This document shows, piece by piece, positions 51,999 through 64,000 of a stretch of 64,000 nucleotides of DNA. The notes under the pieces are model-generated. The model made no database searches. It was not told the origin of the DNA and saw nothing but the letters and a program-made list of their open reading frames with translations. Position numbers and translations under genes: made by a program. The DNA lies in NCBI RefSeq assembly GCF_025612915.1, contig NC_069115.1, positions 41,985,290 through 42,049,289 on the forward strand, given 5' to 3'. Source of the DNA: Magallana angulata. Its lineage: Eukaryota; Mollusca; Bivalvia; Ostreida; Ostreidae. The stretch's first letter is position 1. Each line of letters begins with the position of its first letter.

Positions 51999-52101
51999 AA
52001 CAGCACACCCTCTGATCCAAAAACTTTCACTTTGAATATCTTTTTTTATTGATACAATTTCATAATTTAAAAACAGTTTTTAGATCAGAGGGTGTGCTGT
52101 T
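51999..52101. repeat. Inverted repeat with 26-nt arms
   Basis: AACAGCACACCCTCTGATC at 51999-52017 is repeated exactly in reverse at 52083-52101, and the arms extend by CAAAAACT/TAAAAACT. The loop is about 50 nt and AT-rich. It may be a tiny MITE or two abutting transposon ends. Confidence 0.85.
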
Positions 52102-52692
52102 GTTGAAAAACACCACCAAAGAACGAAAATGCTGTGATTTTACCCCAAAACCGATCCGGAACCGGTTTTGTCATTTACATATTTTTGCAAGCAGACGTTT
52201 TGGCGGGGAAATTCTGGCATGTCAAAATAGTATCAGGTCTAGAGTTACACATAACACCAATTTTATTTCATTTTGACCTAGTTTAAATTTTGACATATCA
52301 CAGGGCCATTTATAGCTAAACATGGATTTTGTCCTTTCGAACTGTGAACAAAGACTGAAGTTAACTATACAAAATGAATTTTTGTAAACAAATAAGTTAA
52401 ACAAATATGCTTTATATATATATCTGAGTAGTTTAGTTTTAAATTTCGTACTATCACTAATCATTTTTACTTGGTTTGATGTGCATAGTTTTGATGATGA
52501 TAGTTTTAATTATTGTTATCTTAAAAGCATTTTATCCGATAACAACTTCCCAAACCCCTTTTTTTAATTTAAATTTAAAGCAGAAGCAACTTTATTATCA
52601 TTTCTTACAATTTGAAAATTCACCATCTAAGCTACATGCATTTGCATTATTTAATTTTTCTTCCGAGTGCATATTTTAAACTTTAGTCCATA

Positions 52693-53120
52693 AAGTACCG
52701 ATCAGACCCAACCTCACACCAGAGTTAACCCCAACTAAACCCTGGGTATTCTTTTGGGGTTTACTCTGGGTTTACTTTATGAAAATTTGGGTCCACTCGG
52801 TGTTTACTTTTGGTTTACGTGGCGTTTTCTTTAAGTTTACTTGGAAATTGCTTTTGTGGTCAACTGTATGCACTGAAGTGTGAAGCAGACCCGTCTTTTA
52901 TAGTACCATCCTACTGCCTATAATTCCTGCCCCTTGTGTATTCCGAATACACATACTTCTGATTGGGGTTAATTAACTCGCTCTGTCCACTCTGGGTTTA
53001 CTTTGGGTTTACTCTAGGTTCACTCAATTAAACCCGAAGTAAACCCATAGTAAACCCAGAAAGTAAAGCCAGGGTTTAGTTGGGGTGTACTTTCAGTTAG
53101 GTGTAGTCTGATTGTCACTG
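52693..53120. mobile_element. TA-flanked MITE of 428 bp, copy 2
   Basis: Second copy of the element at 32888, same orientation, flanked by TA at 52691-52692 and 53121-53122. Shared words include GAAAATTTGGGTCCACTCGG and GAAGTGTGAAGCAGACCCG. It is diverged, and its right end is more worn. Confidence 0.82.
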
Positions 53121-53633
53121 TACCTAGAAGAAATACACTGTACAATATTGTTAAGTTTGTACTTTTGATGAAAATTCAACATTGTCTTTTTTTAATGATT
53201 AACCAGCAGTTGTTTTATGTTTTTTATAATAAACATTTGTGTCATCTTTTGATGGTAAACTATCGTTTTTTTCTGTTTTTAACTGGTTGATACTTCCGTC
53301 TGTTTTTCTGGGTGGTGTGTATTTGTTATAAGGAACTGTACATAGTTGCAAATATCATTTATCAACTAATACATCAGTTGTCATTATTTTTTTCTTTCAA
53401 TAGCAAAATTAAAAACAAAACAATTTGTCAAAGCTAAAGCATAAAAAAATTTAACACTTGCAGCGACTAGCTACACAATACACAACGAAGATTATAATCA
53501 AATAAACATCAAAATCATATTCTGATTTTACAAGGATAAAGTAAAAACGATAGTTTGAGTTGTCATTCCTTATATGTGCTTGCATGCAAAGACTGTAAGA
53601 TAGATAAATAATAAATTTTGATCTAAATTTTGA

Positions 53634-53859
53634 TACTGTGGAAGTATTAGATTTCGAGGTGGCTCAAATTGTAGGTATTCTCGATTAGCCCCTCCCTCCC
53701 TTCCCGACAAATTTAGATCCTCGGCGAAAACAAATTTGGAAAGAGTTTTCTTTCTGAAACTAAAAATCGACGAAACCACGAAATTACATCCCCACCAATA
53801 AGCAAAAATCACACAATCCACAAAAATTAGCTACCATGAATTTAAATGATTTAACAGTA
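53634..53859 (-). mobile_element. TA-flanked MITE, copy 4
   Basis: Starts TACTGTGGAAG and ends TGATTTAACAGTA; the right part shares CGAAATTACATCCCCACCAA with the copy at 20082. Length 226 bp, diverged. It lies just downstream of gene 8. Confidence 0.6.
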
Positions 53860-54116
53860 TGTTTGTTAGATGATTGAATATGTACGTAAAATGACTTCAA
53901 AACACGCTATCCGATACATGTTAGGTCTATCCGTCATCGTCTTTAAATTGCATTCATATGGTACTTTCAGAATTCCGCGTTAAAGAATTGTCATTCGGTG
54001 TTTGATACAAAAATAAGATTTGAAAGCAATATTTTAAATCAACTGGCACATCTGATATCTACACATTGACAATATATACAATCATTTGAAATATTTAAGC
54101 GAGTTAATGAAAAAAG

Positions 54117-57100
54117 TTATATATCTGAGTATAGGGTTTCATAGCAAACACGTGGTGCATAATTAACTGCACTCTCACGCGATGAAGCCCTGTCCTCACG
54201 CATGATGCATTCAACCACGAAGGAGTCAATATTTCTTTCAGTTGTTAAGATTCTTCTGGAAAAGTGTCTTTTAAGGAGCTTAGTAACAACTATGATTGAG
54301 ACAATGACGAGCAAAAACCCTGTTGTCAGCGTTGCCACAATTACAATGGTGTTATTTTCAGATGGTTGTCTTTTTTTGTCATCTGTAATGAAAAATAGTA
54401 AATAAAACATGGGTTTGCATAAAACTTCAGAAATTTCAATATAAAATAGATTTGTTAAATGTTGACCCCATCTAAGGTGGTTTGAATCAATTATATAATG
54501 TCGATAATATATAATTACCTCCTTTTGAAGATTCCGTTATTGCATTTAAGATTTCTATGGGACATCCAATCTTATGGTCGCAGGCTCTTGCAGAGCAATT
54601 GCACTTGGTTTGACACTCATGGCCATAATTTGGATACCGACACGGCTTTGAACAATTGATTCCATAAAATCCAGCATCACATTCTTAAAAAAATAGTTTT
54701 GATAATTTTAATCAAAGGTCGACCTAGGTATTGGTTATATACATAAGAACAACAACATAAAATGAACGTAAGAGTAATTATCTAATCATTAGTAATCAAA
54801 ATGATTTTATGAAACATCTTTTATGAAATTATTTACTAAAATGTTGCAATTATTGAAATACTAGCTAGTAGATGAACATGCAATTTATCTTGGCAAATTC
54901 AAATGCCCTTTTTTTTGTAAATTGTAATTTCAACGAATGTTTTAACTGATCGCAAAGTATTCTTTCAATTGGAAAAAGCTTGGCGATAAACAATGTCATG
55001 TAGTATGTAAACTAATACAATTTGCTAAAATTCTTTACAAGCATATTCTAATTTGTACAAAGCACATCTCATATGTTATGTTTATTTTTATGAATTGGAA
55101 GGATAAAGTCACAAACACTAGAGCAAAATTCATAGTAAGCTGGTCTTCAACACCAAAAAATAGTTTTTAGAATAACAATTTATACAAACTCTTAACGCAA
55201 ATCAAAATGTGTCATTTTTGGGAGTTGATTTTTAATCAACTCTCCTATGCAGTCACTCGGACAAACCGAAAGTGAAACAGTGTTTGGACCTCAGCACAAA
55301 TCATTGCTCCTGACAAGACTTAGTTCTTGAAAATAATTGATGAATTCGATGTAATGTATGCTGAAGCATTGTTTTTCAAGGAAACTTATTTACATATACC
55401 TTAAAAATAGTCAGATTTTAAATGGTACGAACAATGTAAATATTTTTTGTAGTCGTATGTATTCCTACGCCAGAGTTCAATATAGTCTCGTTCAACTCGA
55501 CGCTCGGCTGTCTCCGTAAACCCTTGTCGGAGATTTACGGTGTCAGCCGAGCGTTTGGTTTAACGAGACTAGAGTTAAATATAAAATAATTGCTTGGATC
55601 CATACAATTTTCGAGAAATATTTCTACCACTGATACATAGTTTGATTGAATTAATTTTACCTTTGAATATTATTTAACATGATTCATATGGAGGTTTCTC
55701 GACATTCTAGTCGAAAAAGTTCAAAAATTCATATTATAAAAAATATGCGTAATTCAAATTAGAAACTACGTACAATGTATACATGTACTTGTCATGCAAA
55801 ATAACATATCATTGATTTTAAAATAAATAAACATCGACAAAATCAACTCCCTCAGTTCTTCAGTACTTTGATTCTTTAAACGTATTTGAAATTTATCAAA
55901 TTATGGTATATTTTCTGTAATTTAATTAATAAAAATAAGCCGCTAAGAGATGATAATAGATGTTTAGAGATATCGTTCTCTAAAACTATTTCATTTACCG
56001 TTATTTACCTGTATTCGTTCTTTAAATTAACAATTAAAAAACTCGATTAATTTCTGTGTAAACCTGAATTATTTAACCAATATTAAATCGTAGAAACACC
56101 TTTTCTATCACATTTATATTTCGGGTTATGTTTTGATCTTATACATTTGTAACCCTAAAAAAACTTGAAAATTTTAGCATCACAGCAAGGATTGCATAAA
56201 AAAGTTGTACAGAAATGCGCGCTTGAATACCAATCAGCCTTGTTTACTAAAAAAAAATATTCATTAAAAATTGTAGAAGGCCTATTCTAATGAATCTGAA
56301 GATTGATGATTAAAGCAAATGAAATACCTATGTAATGATGAATAAGATGGTAAAAAGACACGTTTCAAAATGACATTGATTTTTTACCCTTAAATAGTTT
56401 TAAAACTTAAACTAGTGTATGCGGTTTTAGAAAATCACTGTCTTTTATCTTAAGGAGTTCTCTATTTTTTTTTAAAATTGTCTTTTTGATGTCTTCTGTA
56501 AAGCAACCTTGATTTAATCAACAAAGTTAAGACCCACATTAGAAGTATCAGATTGCAACCGATCAGTCGAATGTTTAAGGAAAATAATAGAAGCCCCTTC
56601 TCCCAATTAAATTAAAAAAAACATATTCACGTCTCTGAAATAACTAAGTAGTCAGCGTAACAGGCTATAAATACATTACAGGATAAAACTGGTCTTTAGG
56701 TTTAGGGTTTTATCATACGTAATCTTGAGAATTATTTTTTCGGTTTCAAACTGACAATACTTTGAAGTAATGCTTTTGCAGACTTGTAGCAGAATATTAT
56801 TTTGAAACCTGTTTTAAAAACTGAATTCTGATTAACAATAAACTATGGGTATTTTTGTCATCTTATTAACCTTTTTATTCTTTTTTCAGTCATTTACATG
56901 TAATACATAACAGTTTTAAAAGTTTACTTTAAATGCAAACAAGAAGTTCTGTTTTCTTAATAATTTGTTTACTGTTTGAAGACATGATTAGAAAAGTTTT
57001 AACGGTAAGTGAAAAACCAGTATAATTTAATCTAAAGTATAGTTATTTATTATTATGATAGAAATATGCAACTCCCAAAATGAAACAGCTGTTACAAAAG

Positions 57101-58106
57101 GTGCAAGAATACAGTTTGTTTGATGATATATTTCAGTTCTTACATATCACCAAGAGGAAGCACAAACGGAATTAAATATTGTTTCCTCTGTTTAATTAAG
57201 GAATTTAAAATGTTGTTAACTTTGTAACCGTATATCACGAAACATATCCTTGTTTGATGCGTTCATTTCATAAATAGCCAATTATATTGCTATCGTTAAA
57301 ATTTGTTACGTTCATTTTTACAGTATTTAATGTACTAATTGTCTTAAGAAAAATTGAAACCTTTTTTAAATGTTCGAAATTTATATAAGATAAAATATTG
57401 GAAAGGTCGCAAAGTATCAAGTATGATGTACATGACTATTCAAATTTTAGCTTTATTATAATATCATAAAGTGAAAAAGAGATCAGACGTTGAAATTATA
57501 TTTTCTCTTGTTGACAAGTGGCGAAGAAAAGGTTTTTATGTAGAATAATCCCAATTATCATAAATGCTTTTTATCGCAAACAATTCATTTTATACAAGAT
57601 TTATGCAGACAAACCACGTCTAACACAGTGTCGTTATAATTTTATCACATTTAAGTAGATGAATAGAATTAAGATATGCAATGTGCACGGCGATTAAGTA
57701 TATCCCTCCCTTTTCAAAAAAGTATGAAGTCCTATTTATTTTATATAAAACGGAGAATTATCTATCAAAAAATATATAAACAGAGAAACATGTATAAAAA
57801 AGGATTATATAAGATTTTTATGTACACTGTACATATGTATTTATCATTTTATATTAAGTAGTATTTTTGATATTACACCTTAATTGTTACCTTTGCACGC
57901 CGATATCTTTGAATCCCAAAGATGATCTGAAGAACACATTGCAGAAGTTTCTCTGAAAAGTGTTGATAGAAAGAATCAAAACAATATTTTACAAATATGT
58001 GTTATCTCAAATTAAAAAAAACTTACACTGTTGGTAAATCTTCTGAGCCCATCAAGTTGGACAATGAAAAATAAATTAAGAAAATGAAATTTGGTATTCT
58101 CGACAT
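54117..58106 (-). CDS. Gene 8: one-EGF transmembrane protein, type C tail
   Basis: Four exons on the - strand: 58106-58027 (signal, MSRIPNFIFLIYFSLSNLMG), 57952-57891 (62 nt), 54683-54519 (EGF-like, 165 nt) and 54382-54117 (helix and tail). Phases 2,1,1; the frame closes at 191 codons (190 aa). The 62-nt exon has the length, phase and W spacing of the EDCQW exon but is diverged (CSSDHLW), with only two Cys. The EGF part keeps eight Cys (CRYPNYGHEC) and the NCS sequon. The helix is around IVIVATLTTGFLLVIVSIIVV. The tail, about 60 residues, begins KLLKRHFSRRILTTERN and ends VCYETLYSDI, with an ITIM-like VxYxxL. Intron 2 is 3.2 kb and holds the inverted partner of the gene 4 intron repeat. Exons 1 and 2 are called on pattern and phase, so they are less sure than exons 3 and 4. 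Confidence 0.8.
55220..55876 (-). repeat. Dispersed ~650-bp repeat, inverted partner of 25.4 kb
   Basis: Reverse-oriented copy of 25407-26035, lying in intron 2 of gene 8. It starts GGGAGTTGATTTTTAATCAA and contains the hairpin CTCGGCTGTCTCCGTAAA..TTTACGGTGTCAGCCGAG at about 55500-55555. AATCAACTCCC stands near the other end. Confidence 0.7.
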
Positions 58107-59582
58107 TCTTATTATAAAATTACTCTGTATGAAAACAAAAGTTCCAGTGCAGTTTGACAACAACTAAATGAGGAAATGGGAAGCAAGGAGATAATAATAT
58201 ATATAAATAATATATAAAACACGTGCAGTGATATAGACAGTTCACTCAGCTTTCCACTATAATCATGCAAATTGCATTTATGCAAATTCATAGTAAAGAA
58301 AGTTATGAGCTATTTAATTAATTATATCAATTAATAAGAACACAGTTTACTCTTTAAAACACCGTTTTTAAAGTAGATTATACCTTATTGAATTTACGAT
58401 TAAGTTGATATCGGTCGAAAATTGTGTTTCTTTTCTTTTCTTTGTGTATAGGATCTAGGAAAACAACGTGCCCAACATCTGCCAAAATCAGATCAACAAT
58501 ATCAGAAAAATAAAATAGATGTAACAAGATTTACCTCCACTTCGTAATTCAATCTAATTAAGCTATGGTTTAAGCACTGTATTTCCGGGATTCGGGAAAT
58601 AACTATAAGAATTGATATGAATTGTATTTGACTAAGTTCCTTGACTTTCTAAAATTACGTCCTGTATCTAACGTATATTTAAAAAAAAACAGGAGGAAAC
58701 ATTGCACACTTCTGTGAAAGTCACAAGCATATTGATCCGCTCCATTGACTACAATCTTGTAAAGCAAAAGTCTGGGTCTTTGCAATTATCAAGTTTAAAA
58801 GTATTTTCGGTTCAAATTTCGAAATTTTTGACTTGTGTGAGTTGAAATTAAGTTAATACAAATAGGAAACAAATACTTCCTAATGGAATAATTTTGTAAA
58901 GTAACGTGTTTGTAATATCTATAATATTTAAGATTTCTTTCTCAATTTACCGGTACTAAATCACTACAAATATTCAAGTTCATTTTAATATAGACGTTGA
59001 AGAATATTTACATCTTTTCTCATTTATTAATTTGAGAGAACGTAAAATCACATCAAGTGGAGTTGAGATGTAAAAAACGTTTTCGTGAATTTTCAAGAAT
59101 TTTGAAGGTTTAAAAAAAAAAAAAGAATATATACTAAAACATAATAAATTTGCACCATTATAGCTTTTTAAATTTTGTACCCTAATTAATGGAGATGGGT
59201 TTTTTTCTAAACTTGATCATAACAATTACACCTAGGATTATACACGCATTGCAAAAAATTGAAAAACATAATGATTAGGTTTAAAATGATAATCATGCTA
59301 AAACAAATACAATGGGTATACGTGAGACAAAAACAAAGAGGTGAATGGTTGTTTCTATCAATTTTTATTTTTTCTATGAATTAAAGAACAATGGTTCAGA
59401 AAACACTTCTAATAAAATCGATCATCTGAATAAAATGGTATTTTGGCTTGTGGGGTATGTTCAGTGTTGTTCAGTGGAGTATAAAAAACGACAGTAACTA
59501 TGTCAAGTAGAACGCAGTGAGTCTTCTGTTTAGAGGCCTTAACAATGGAATTATATATACTTGTAAGTGACTTTTTTTTAAA
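58107..59582. other. Intergenic, no gene recognised
   Basis: AT-rich spacer upstream of gene 8. It presumably includes the gene 8 promoter on the - strand. No repeats with visible ends and no family exons. Confidence 0.5.
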
Positions 59583-60199
59583 AACAAGAGGCCCATGGGC
59601 TACATTGTTCACCTGAGCAACAATAGACATTATTAATTCAGCTTTACGGAGTAATATACCAAAAAAAGTATGGGCATGTAGTCTACAGACCCTGTATATA
59701 AATCAAAGGCCGAAACAGCCATAAATTCGTCGAGCTGACATTTTCTTTTATATAGCACGATATTCATAATTTGAATTTCTGTAATGATAGTCGTAAATCA
59801 TTCAATATTAGAATAAAAAAGTAAATGAATTTTGCTTTGTGCTGCTTTAAAAACAAAAATCAGTATATTTCCTTATAAATTAGGTAGTGATGCGTTTATA
59901 ATACGATAACTCATCATGGTTACAAAAATCAAAGAGATTTAAAGATCAAAAATAAATTATTTTCTTCCTGCTTTAAATAGTCTTTGAACAATTTTCACAG
60001 GTTCATAATTTGATTACATTAACTGTGTCCAAAATTATAATAATAAAACATACTTTTTTCATTTCAATTCCCGTTTGAAACAAGATTAGCAATGGTATGG
60101 TAGTTTACAAACAAATCCACAACACATGTTATCTAAAATGCTCCACCAAACCATCTGCGTTATCGTGTTTATTTATTGCAACGAAATCACTAGATACGT

Positions 60200-60289
60200 T
60201 TATCGCTTACATTTATTTTGGAGACCGTGCCCGATAACATCAATTTTTTTTCTATCGGGCACGGTCTCCAATTAAAATGTAAGCGATTA
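60200..60289. repeat. Palindrome with ~38-nt arms
   Basis: ATCGCTTACATTT..TTGGAGACCGTGCCCGATA is repeated in reverse (TATCGGGCACGGTCTCCAA..AAATGTAAGCGAT) around a ~16-nt T-rich loop. It may be a small foldback element nested in the composite repeat. Confidence 0.88.
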
Positions 60290-60839
60290 ACTAAAACAAT
60301 ATTTAGTGAATGTTTACCTTAGACCTTATTGTAATCATCCGCCATTTCTTGATTAGGCAAATTCATACTGATGCAATGAGTTGTCAATAACCAGGGAGGC
60401 AAAGTTGGGTTTTTGTACACAATGTAGTTGAATAAATGGAATAAAAATATTGTTATACATTTAATACTTCGATGAACTTATTTTTTGTGCGCATTTAAAA
60501 GGCAGTGCAGAGCATGAATGTTTGGACGATTGCAAATCCAGACGATTGCTAGAAGGCCGCCGAGCATTAGCTCGACGTCTTAAAAAGTCATTTTTTTCAC
60601 TGAATATTCTGTTTATCATTGATCTCTTTTTGTCACAGTATAGTCATTTCATAGATTGAGAATTACAGTTCTCAAGAAGAACTAAATCAAATGGGATACA
60701 TCAAACTTCTGAAGCCCAAGAATTGTCCAGAGGCAAGAGTCTAAACAATTTTAAAGAATCAAAAATATGTTAGAATGCTTGCATATAAGATAAACCATAT
60801 ATAATGACATTTGAATTTTGGTAAATTTAAACTGTTTTC

Positions 60840-62115
60840 TTTTGTAAAATTGGACCCCCCCCCCACCCAGGTGGCTCCATCCTTTTCCTAAAAAATATGA
60901 TTTGGAAAAAATTTAAATCTTCACTATCTAAGGTTGCACCTTTTCTAAGAAAATGTTTTTTTTTTATAGAAACAGATTTTTCTTAATATATTCCTTTGTT
61001 AAGATTTAACCGGTCCCCATTGTGCCCCTACCCTACCCCCGGGGATCATAATTTGACCAAACTTAAATCTACCCTACCTGATGATACTTCACACAAGTTA
61101 CAGCTTTTCTGGCCAGTCGTGTTCTGAGTGGAAGATTTAAAATAGAGTTTCTCCTTATATTCCTATGTAAAAATTTGACACCCCCCCCATTGTGGACCAA
61201 CTTTACCCCCAGGGACCATGATTTGAACAAACTTAAATCTACACTATCTGATGATGCTTCCACACAAGTTTCAGCTTTTCTGGCCAAATGGTTTTTGAGA
61301 AGAAGATTTTTAAAGATTAACTCTATATACTCCTATGTAAAACTTCTGCCCCCCATTGTGGTCCCACCTTACCCTCAGTGACCGTGATTTGAACAAACAT
61401 GAATTTTCACTATCTGAGGATGCTTCAACAAAAGTTTCAGCTTTTCTGGCCAAATGGTTTTTGAGAAGAAGATTTTAAAGATTAATTCTATATACTCCTA
61501 TGTTAAACTTCGACACCCCCCCCCCCCCATTGTAGCTCCACCTACCCCCAGGGACCATGATTTGAACACACTTGAATTTTCACAAAAGTTTCAGCTTTTC
61601 CGGCCAAATGGTTTTTGAGATGAAGAATTTTAAAGATTAACTCTGTATACTCGTATAAAAACTTCGACCCCCATTGTAGCTCCACCTACCCCCGGGGACC
61701 ATGATTTGAACACACTTGAATCTTCACTATCTGAGGATGCTTACATACAAGTTTCAGCTTTTCTGGCCAAATGGTTTTTGAGAAGAAGATTTTTAAAGAT
61801 TAACCCTATATACTCCTATAAAAACTTCGAACCCCCATTGTGGCCCCACCTTACCCCTGGGGACCATGATTTGAAGAAACTTGAATTTTCACTATCTGAG
61901 GATGCCTCCACACAAGTGTCAGCTTTTCTGGCCTAATGGTTTTTAAGAAGAAGATTTTTTAAAATTAACTCTCTATACTCCTATTAAAAAAACTTTGACC
62001 CCCCCCCCCCCCCATTTTAGTCCCACCTTACCCCCGGTGACCATGATTTCACCAATCTTGAATCTTCACTATCTGATGATATTTCACACAAGTTACAGCT
62101 TTTCTGGCCAGTTAA
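60840..62115. repeat. ~165-bp tandem array, about 7.5 units
   Basis: The word CAGCTTTTC(T/C)GGCC recurs near 61100, 61271, 61438, 61588, 61757, 61920 and 62097, giving spacings of about 150-177 bp. Each unit has a C run of varying length, a TTACCCCC/GGGACCATGATTTGAA part and AGAAGAAGATTTTTAAAGATT. Units differ by substitutions and small gaps. Confidence 0.88.
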
Positions 62116-62355
62116 ATTCTAGTTAGTTCCCCTTAAAATAGGGCGTGTCCCTTTATTTTAACAAATTTGAATTCCCATTACCCAATGATGCTTTGTGCTA
62201 AGTCTGGTTGAAATTGGTCAAGTGGTTCAGAAGAAGGAGTCGAAAATGTAAAAAGTTTACAGACAGACTGACGGACAGACGGACGGACAGACTGACACCG
62301 GACAAAAACTGATCAGAAAAGCTCACTTGATCTTTCAGCTTCGGTGAGCTAAAAA

Positions 62356-63535
62356 ATGATTTATTTTTTTATCAGCAGATTCTGACGTCAGAAGTACATA
62401 GATGTGATATAAACATCAGTTTAGTGTAAACTATTAATTTGCACTCATTTAAAATAACCCAAGACCCATCTTATAAATGAACCTGTAAAAAGTTTATACA
62501 TGTATAGTACATAGATTTTATCTGTCGAATGAAACGTTTGCTTCAATTTCTGTAAAGGTGGCACTAGTGATGTATGACATTATGGATACGACATTTTTTG
62601 ACTTCCATAAGTATTGTTAATGTCACAAATCTTAAAAAGTAATATTTTGACCCTACGTTTTAACTTAAAGAGACAGAACGGCGCATCTTATAAAAAAAAA
62701 CCGACTTGAAAACATTTTCCGATCGGGTTCGGTAATTTTGTACTACTCATGAATGTATAAACTTTCAGAAAATTACAAAGTTCTCCATTTAATAAATCTA
62801 ATTATTTCATTAAAATTAATAATTACGTGTAGCCAATCACATAAATACATAGCAACGTGTTACGGGGTCAGCCTTCTTTACTATTACGCATGCGTATTTA
62901 TTGTAAACAAAGCACATGTAGGGCTCGCGAAGATTCTCCTGTACATGTTTGTTGATAAAAACATGTCTTTTCTACTTCTCCTAGGTAATAGTTGTTAAGA
63001 GTTTTTAAAATAACCACAATAATTATTATTTTGTAAGCATGTATTTTGCGTGCTTATCATAAGAGTAGACTACAAACTAAATTCATTTTTGTAACTGAGG
63101 CCCCTTAAAGAGTTTTTTGAACTCATCATTTATGTTTGTTCATTTTAAAACGAACCGAAATTGGAAAACCATTTATAGATTATCGAGAAAAAGATAATGT
63201 GTTTCGTTTAGAGAGTTCTTTTTACCTCGTATACCACAATGATCGGAGTCGGGCGAATATCTTGTAGTTTTCAGCACGTGTCAATTACTGTCAATCAAAA
63301 TCCATGTGGTACAGATAAACGATATAAGATTACTAGTATTCCGGTTTGTACGACTCTTAAATTTCCGGAAGCTCATAATTACATTACATTAATTGGGTAC
63401 GTGAAAGGGATTTTTATCTATTTCAACTGTTACAATCAACGTTATTTCTTATTTCCTAACGAAACAATGGGTAAATCTGAAGTTATTCACACGTGTTGTC
63501 AGCTGTACTGTCTCTTTAAGATTTATAACGAACTA
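62356..63535. other. Downstream flank of gene 9, no gene recognised
   Basis: AT-rich sequence between the composite repeat and the - strand gene 9, probably including its 3' UTR. Open frames at 62753-62998 and 63239-63547 have no recognisable domain or splice context. Confidence 0.45.
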
Positions 63536-64000
63536 TCATATGTTTAAGTGTAAGATATCATAGCGCCCACGACGAACGTTATTTGCTCTCTCACGTGATG
63601 TAGAGGTGTTTCCACTCATAATGCACTCTACAACGAAAGAATCAATGTTTTTTCAGTTGTTAGAATTCGACGAGAAAAGCGTCTTTTGAGAAGCATGGTT
63701 ACGACTATGATGGACATGATGACAACAAAAAATCCGCTTATCAGCGTTGCTATGATCACACTGGTTTTATCCGAAGTTGAATGTTTATTGACATCATCTG
63801 AATTAAAAAAAAACCCACAAAATACATCTTCGGCTGTGATAGGTTTAAAATATTATTTAAGAATATTTTGCAACTTTTTTGTCCTATGAATTCGATACAT
63901 ACACATAATCATATTATTTTTTTTAATCAAAGAAACATTCATATTAAAAGTATAAGGTAATACCATGATTTGTAGATTCTGTCACTACTTTCGAATTATA
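63536..64000 (-). CDS. Gene 9: 3' end of a type C EGF-family receptor, partial
   Basis: Close relative of gene 8 running off the window. The 3' end of its EGF exon is at 64000-63964, ending ..TESTNH before GTATTA. The last exon starts at 63797 after TTTAATTCAG, encoding DVNKHSTSDK, a helix around VIIATLISGFFVVIMSIIVV, and KRRFSRRILTTEK. After that word one base is missing from an A run relative to gene 8, so the frame as read stops at 63630-63628. One base over, the alignment with gene 8 resumes as NIDSFVVECIM and runs to a stop at 63536. Either the tail is truncated, with loss of the tyrosine end, or the A run is miscalled. Signal and module exons lie beyond the window. Confidence 0.72.

Larger units (their letters stand above)
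50609..54116. other. Upstream of transposase and downstream of gene 8: repeats, no other gene
   Basis: Contains a C run near 50800, a G run near 51005, a tRNA-like fragment at 51085-51170, a hairpin at 51999-52101 and MITE copies at 52693 and 53634. The stretch 51645-51780 may hold the first non-coding exon of the transposase-like gene (GTATGT donor at 51643-51648 on the - strand). Confidence 0.5.
59583..62355. repeat. Composite repeat of about 2.8 kb bounded by TCACCTGAG/CGGTGAGCT words
   Basis: Begins AACAAGAGGCCCATGGGC with TTCACCTGAGCAAC and ends with GACAGACTGACACCGGAC and TTCGGTGAGCTAAAAAATG. The right half holds a ~165-bp tandem array (separate entry) and the left half a 90-bp palindrome. 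From memory such sequences are abundant in bivalve genomes, but I cannot name the class. Frames such as 61706-61936 are translations of the tandem unit and not genes. Confidence 0.6.

Noticed and set aside
54940-55010. Possible + strand relic of an EDCQW exon (CAATTGGAAAAAGC and CAATGTCATG words)
   Set aside because: The resemblance to gene 4 exon 2 is suggestive, but there is no open frame, and it lies in the intron of a - strand gene; it may be chance.
61706-61936. Repeat-protein gene in the ~165-bp array
   Set aside because: The frame follows the DNA tandem unit, starts and stops at random points and is broken by C-run length changes.

Overview
The window looks like nuclear DNA of a bivalve mollusc, most likely an oyster. 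It is AT-rich and intron-rich, with many short inverted-repeat transposons, (TA)n arrays and a lineage-specific tandem gene family of the Draper/MEGF10 EGF-like type. The species call is an inference from the gene family and repeat style; no database search was possible.

The backbone is a cluster of at least nine related genes for small type I membrane proteins. Seven lie on the + strand between 8.7 and 46.0 kb and two on the - strand between 54.1 kb and the right edge. The shared plan is a signal-peptide exon, a 59-62 nt exon encoding a Cys-rich EDCQW module, one or two EGF-like exons (usually exactly 153 nt, phase 1-1), and a last exon with one transmembrane helix and a cytoplasmic tail. 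None of these genes is long enough to be covered by one ORF; I assembled each from exon homology, GT/AG borders and phase, and the reading frames close to exact codon counts for genes 2, 3, 4, 6, 7 and 8. The last exons fall into three types. Type A has a long tail ending in RYEN-type tyrosine motifs. Type B has a short tail. Type C is found on the - strand and its complete member ends in a VCYETL motif. On the + strand the order is A (pseudogene 1), B (2), A (3), B (4), A (5), B (6), B (7), as expected if a two-gene A+B module was duplicated. Genes 3 and 5 also share intron, 5' and 3' flanking sequence.

Region by region: 1-8.6 kb has no recognisable gene but holds a 179-bp satellite and a TTAA-flanked MITE. 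8.7-14.7 kb has pseudogene 1 and gene 2, whose second intron carries a small LTR element of TRIM type with a tRNA-like body in each terminal repeat. 18.2-27.0 kb has genes 3 and 4, with a non-autonomous hAT element (perfect 8-bp target duplication) between them. 30.5-37.8 kb is gene 5, whose last intron is swollen by a CACTA-like element and a TA-flanked MITE. 42.0-46.0 kb has genes 6 and 7. 48.3-50.6 kb is an apparently intact two-exon DDE transposase-like gene with a C-terminal SWIM zinc finger. 54.1-58.1 kb is gene 8 on the - strand, 59.6-62.4 kb a composite repeat with a ~165-bp tandem array, and 63.5-64 kb the 3' end of gene 9.

The most interesting reading is that this is a fast-evolving receptor cluster with alternating long-tail (tyrosine-motif) and short-tail members, loosely like paired immune receptors. 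It shows exon loss, a broken EGF exon, pseudogenisation and heavy intronic transposon traffic. Function is inference only.
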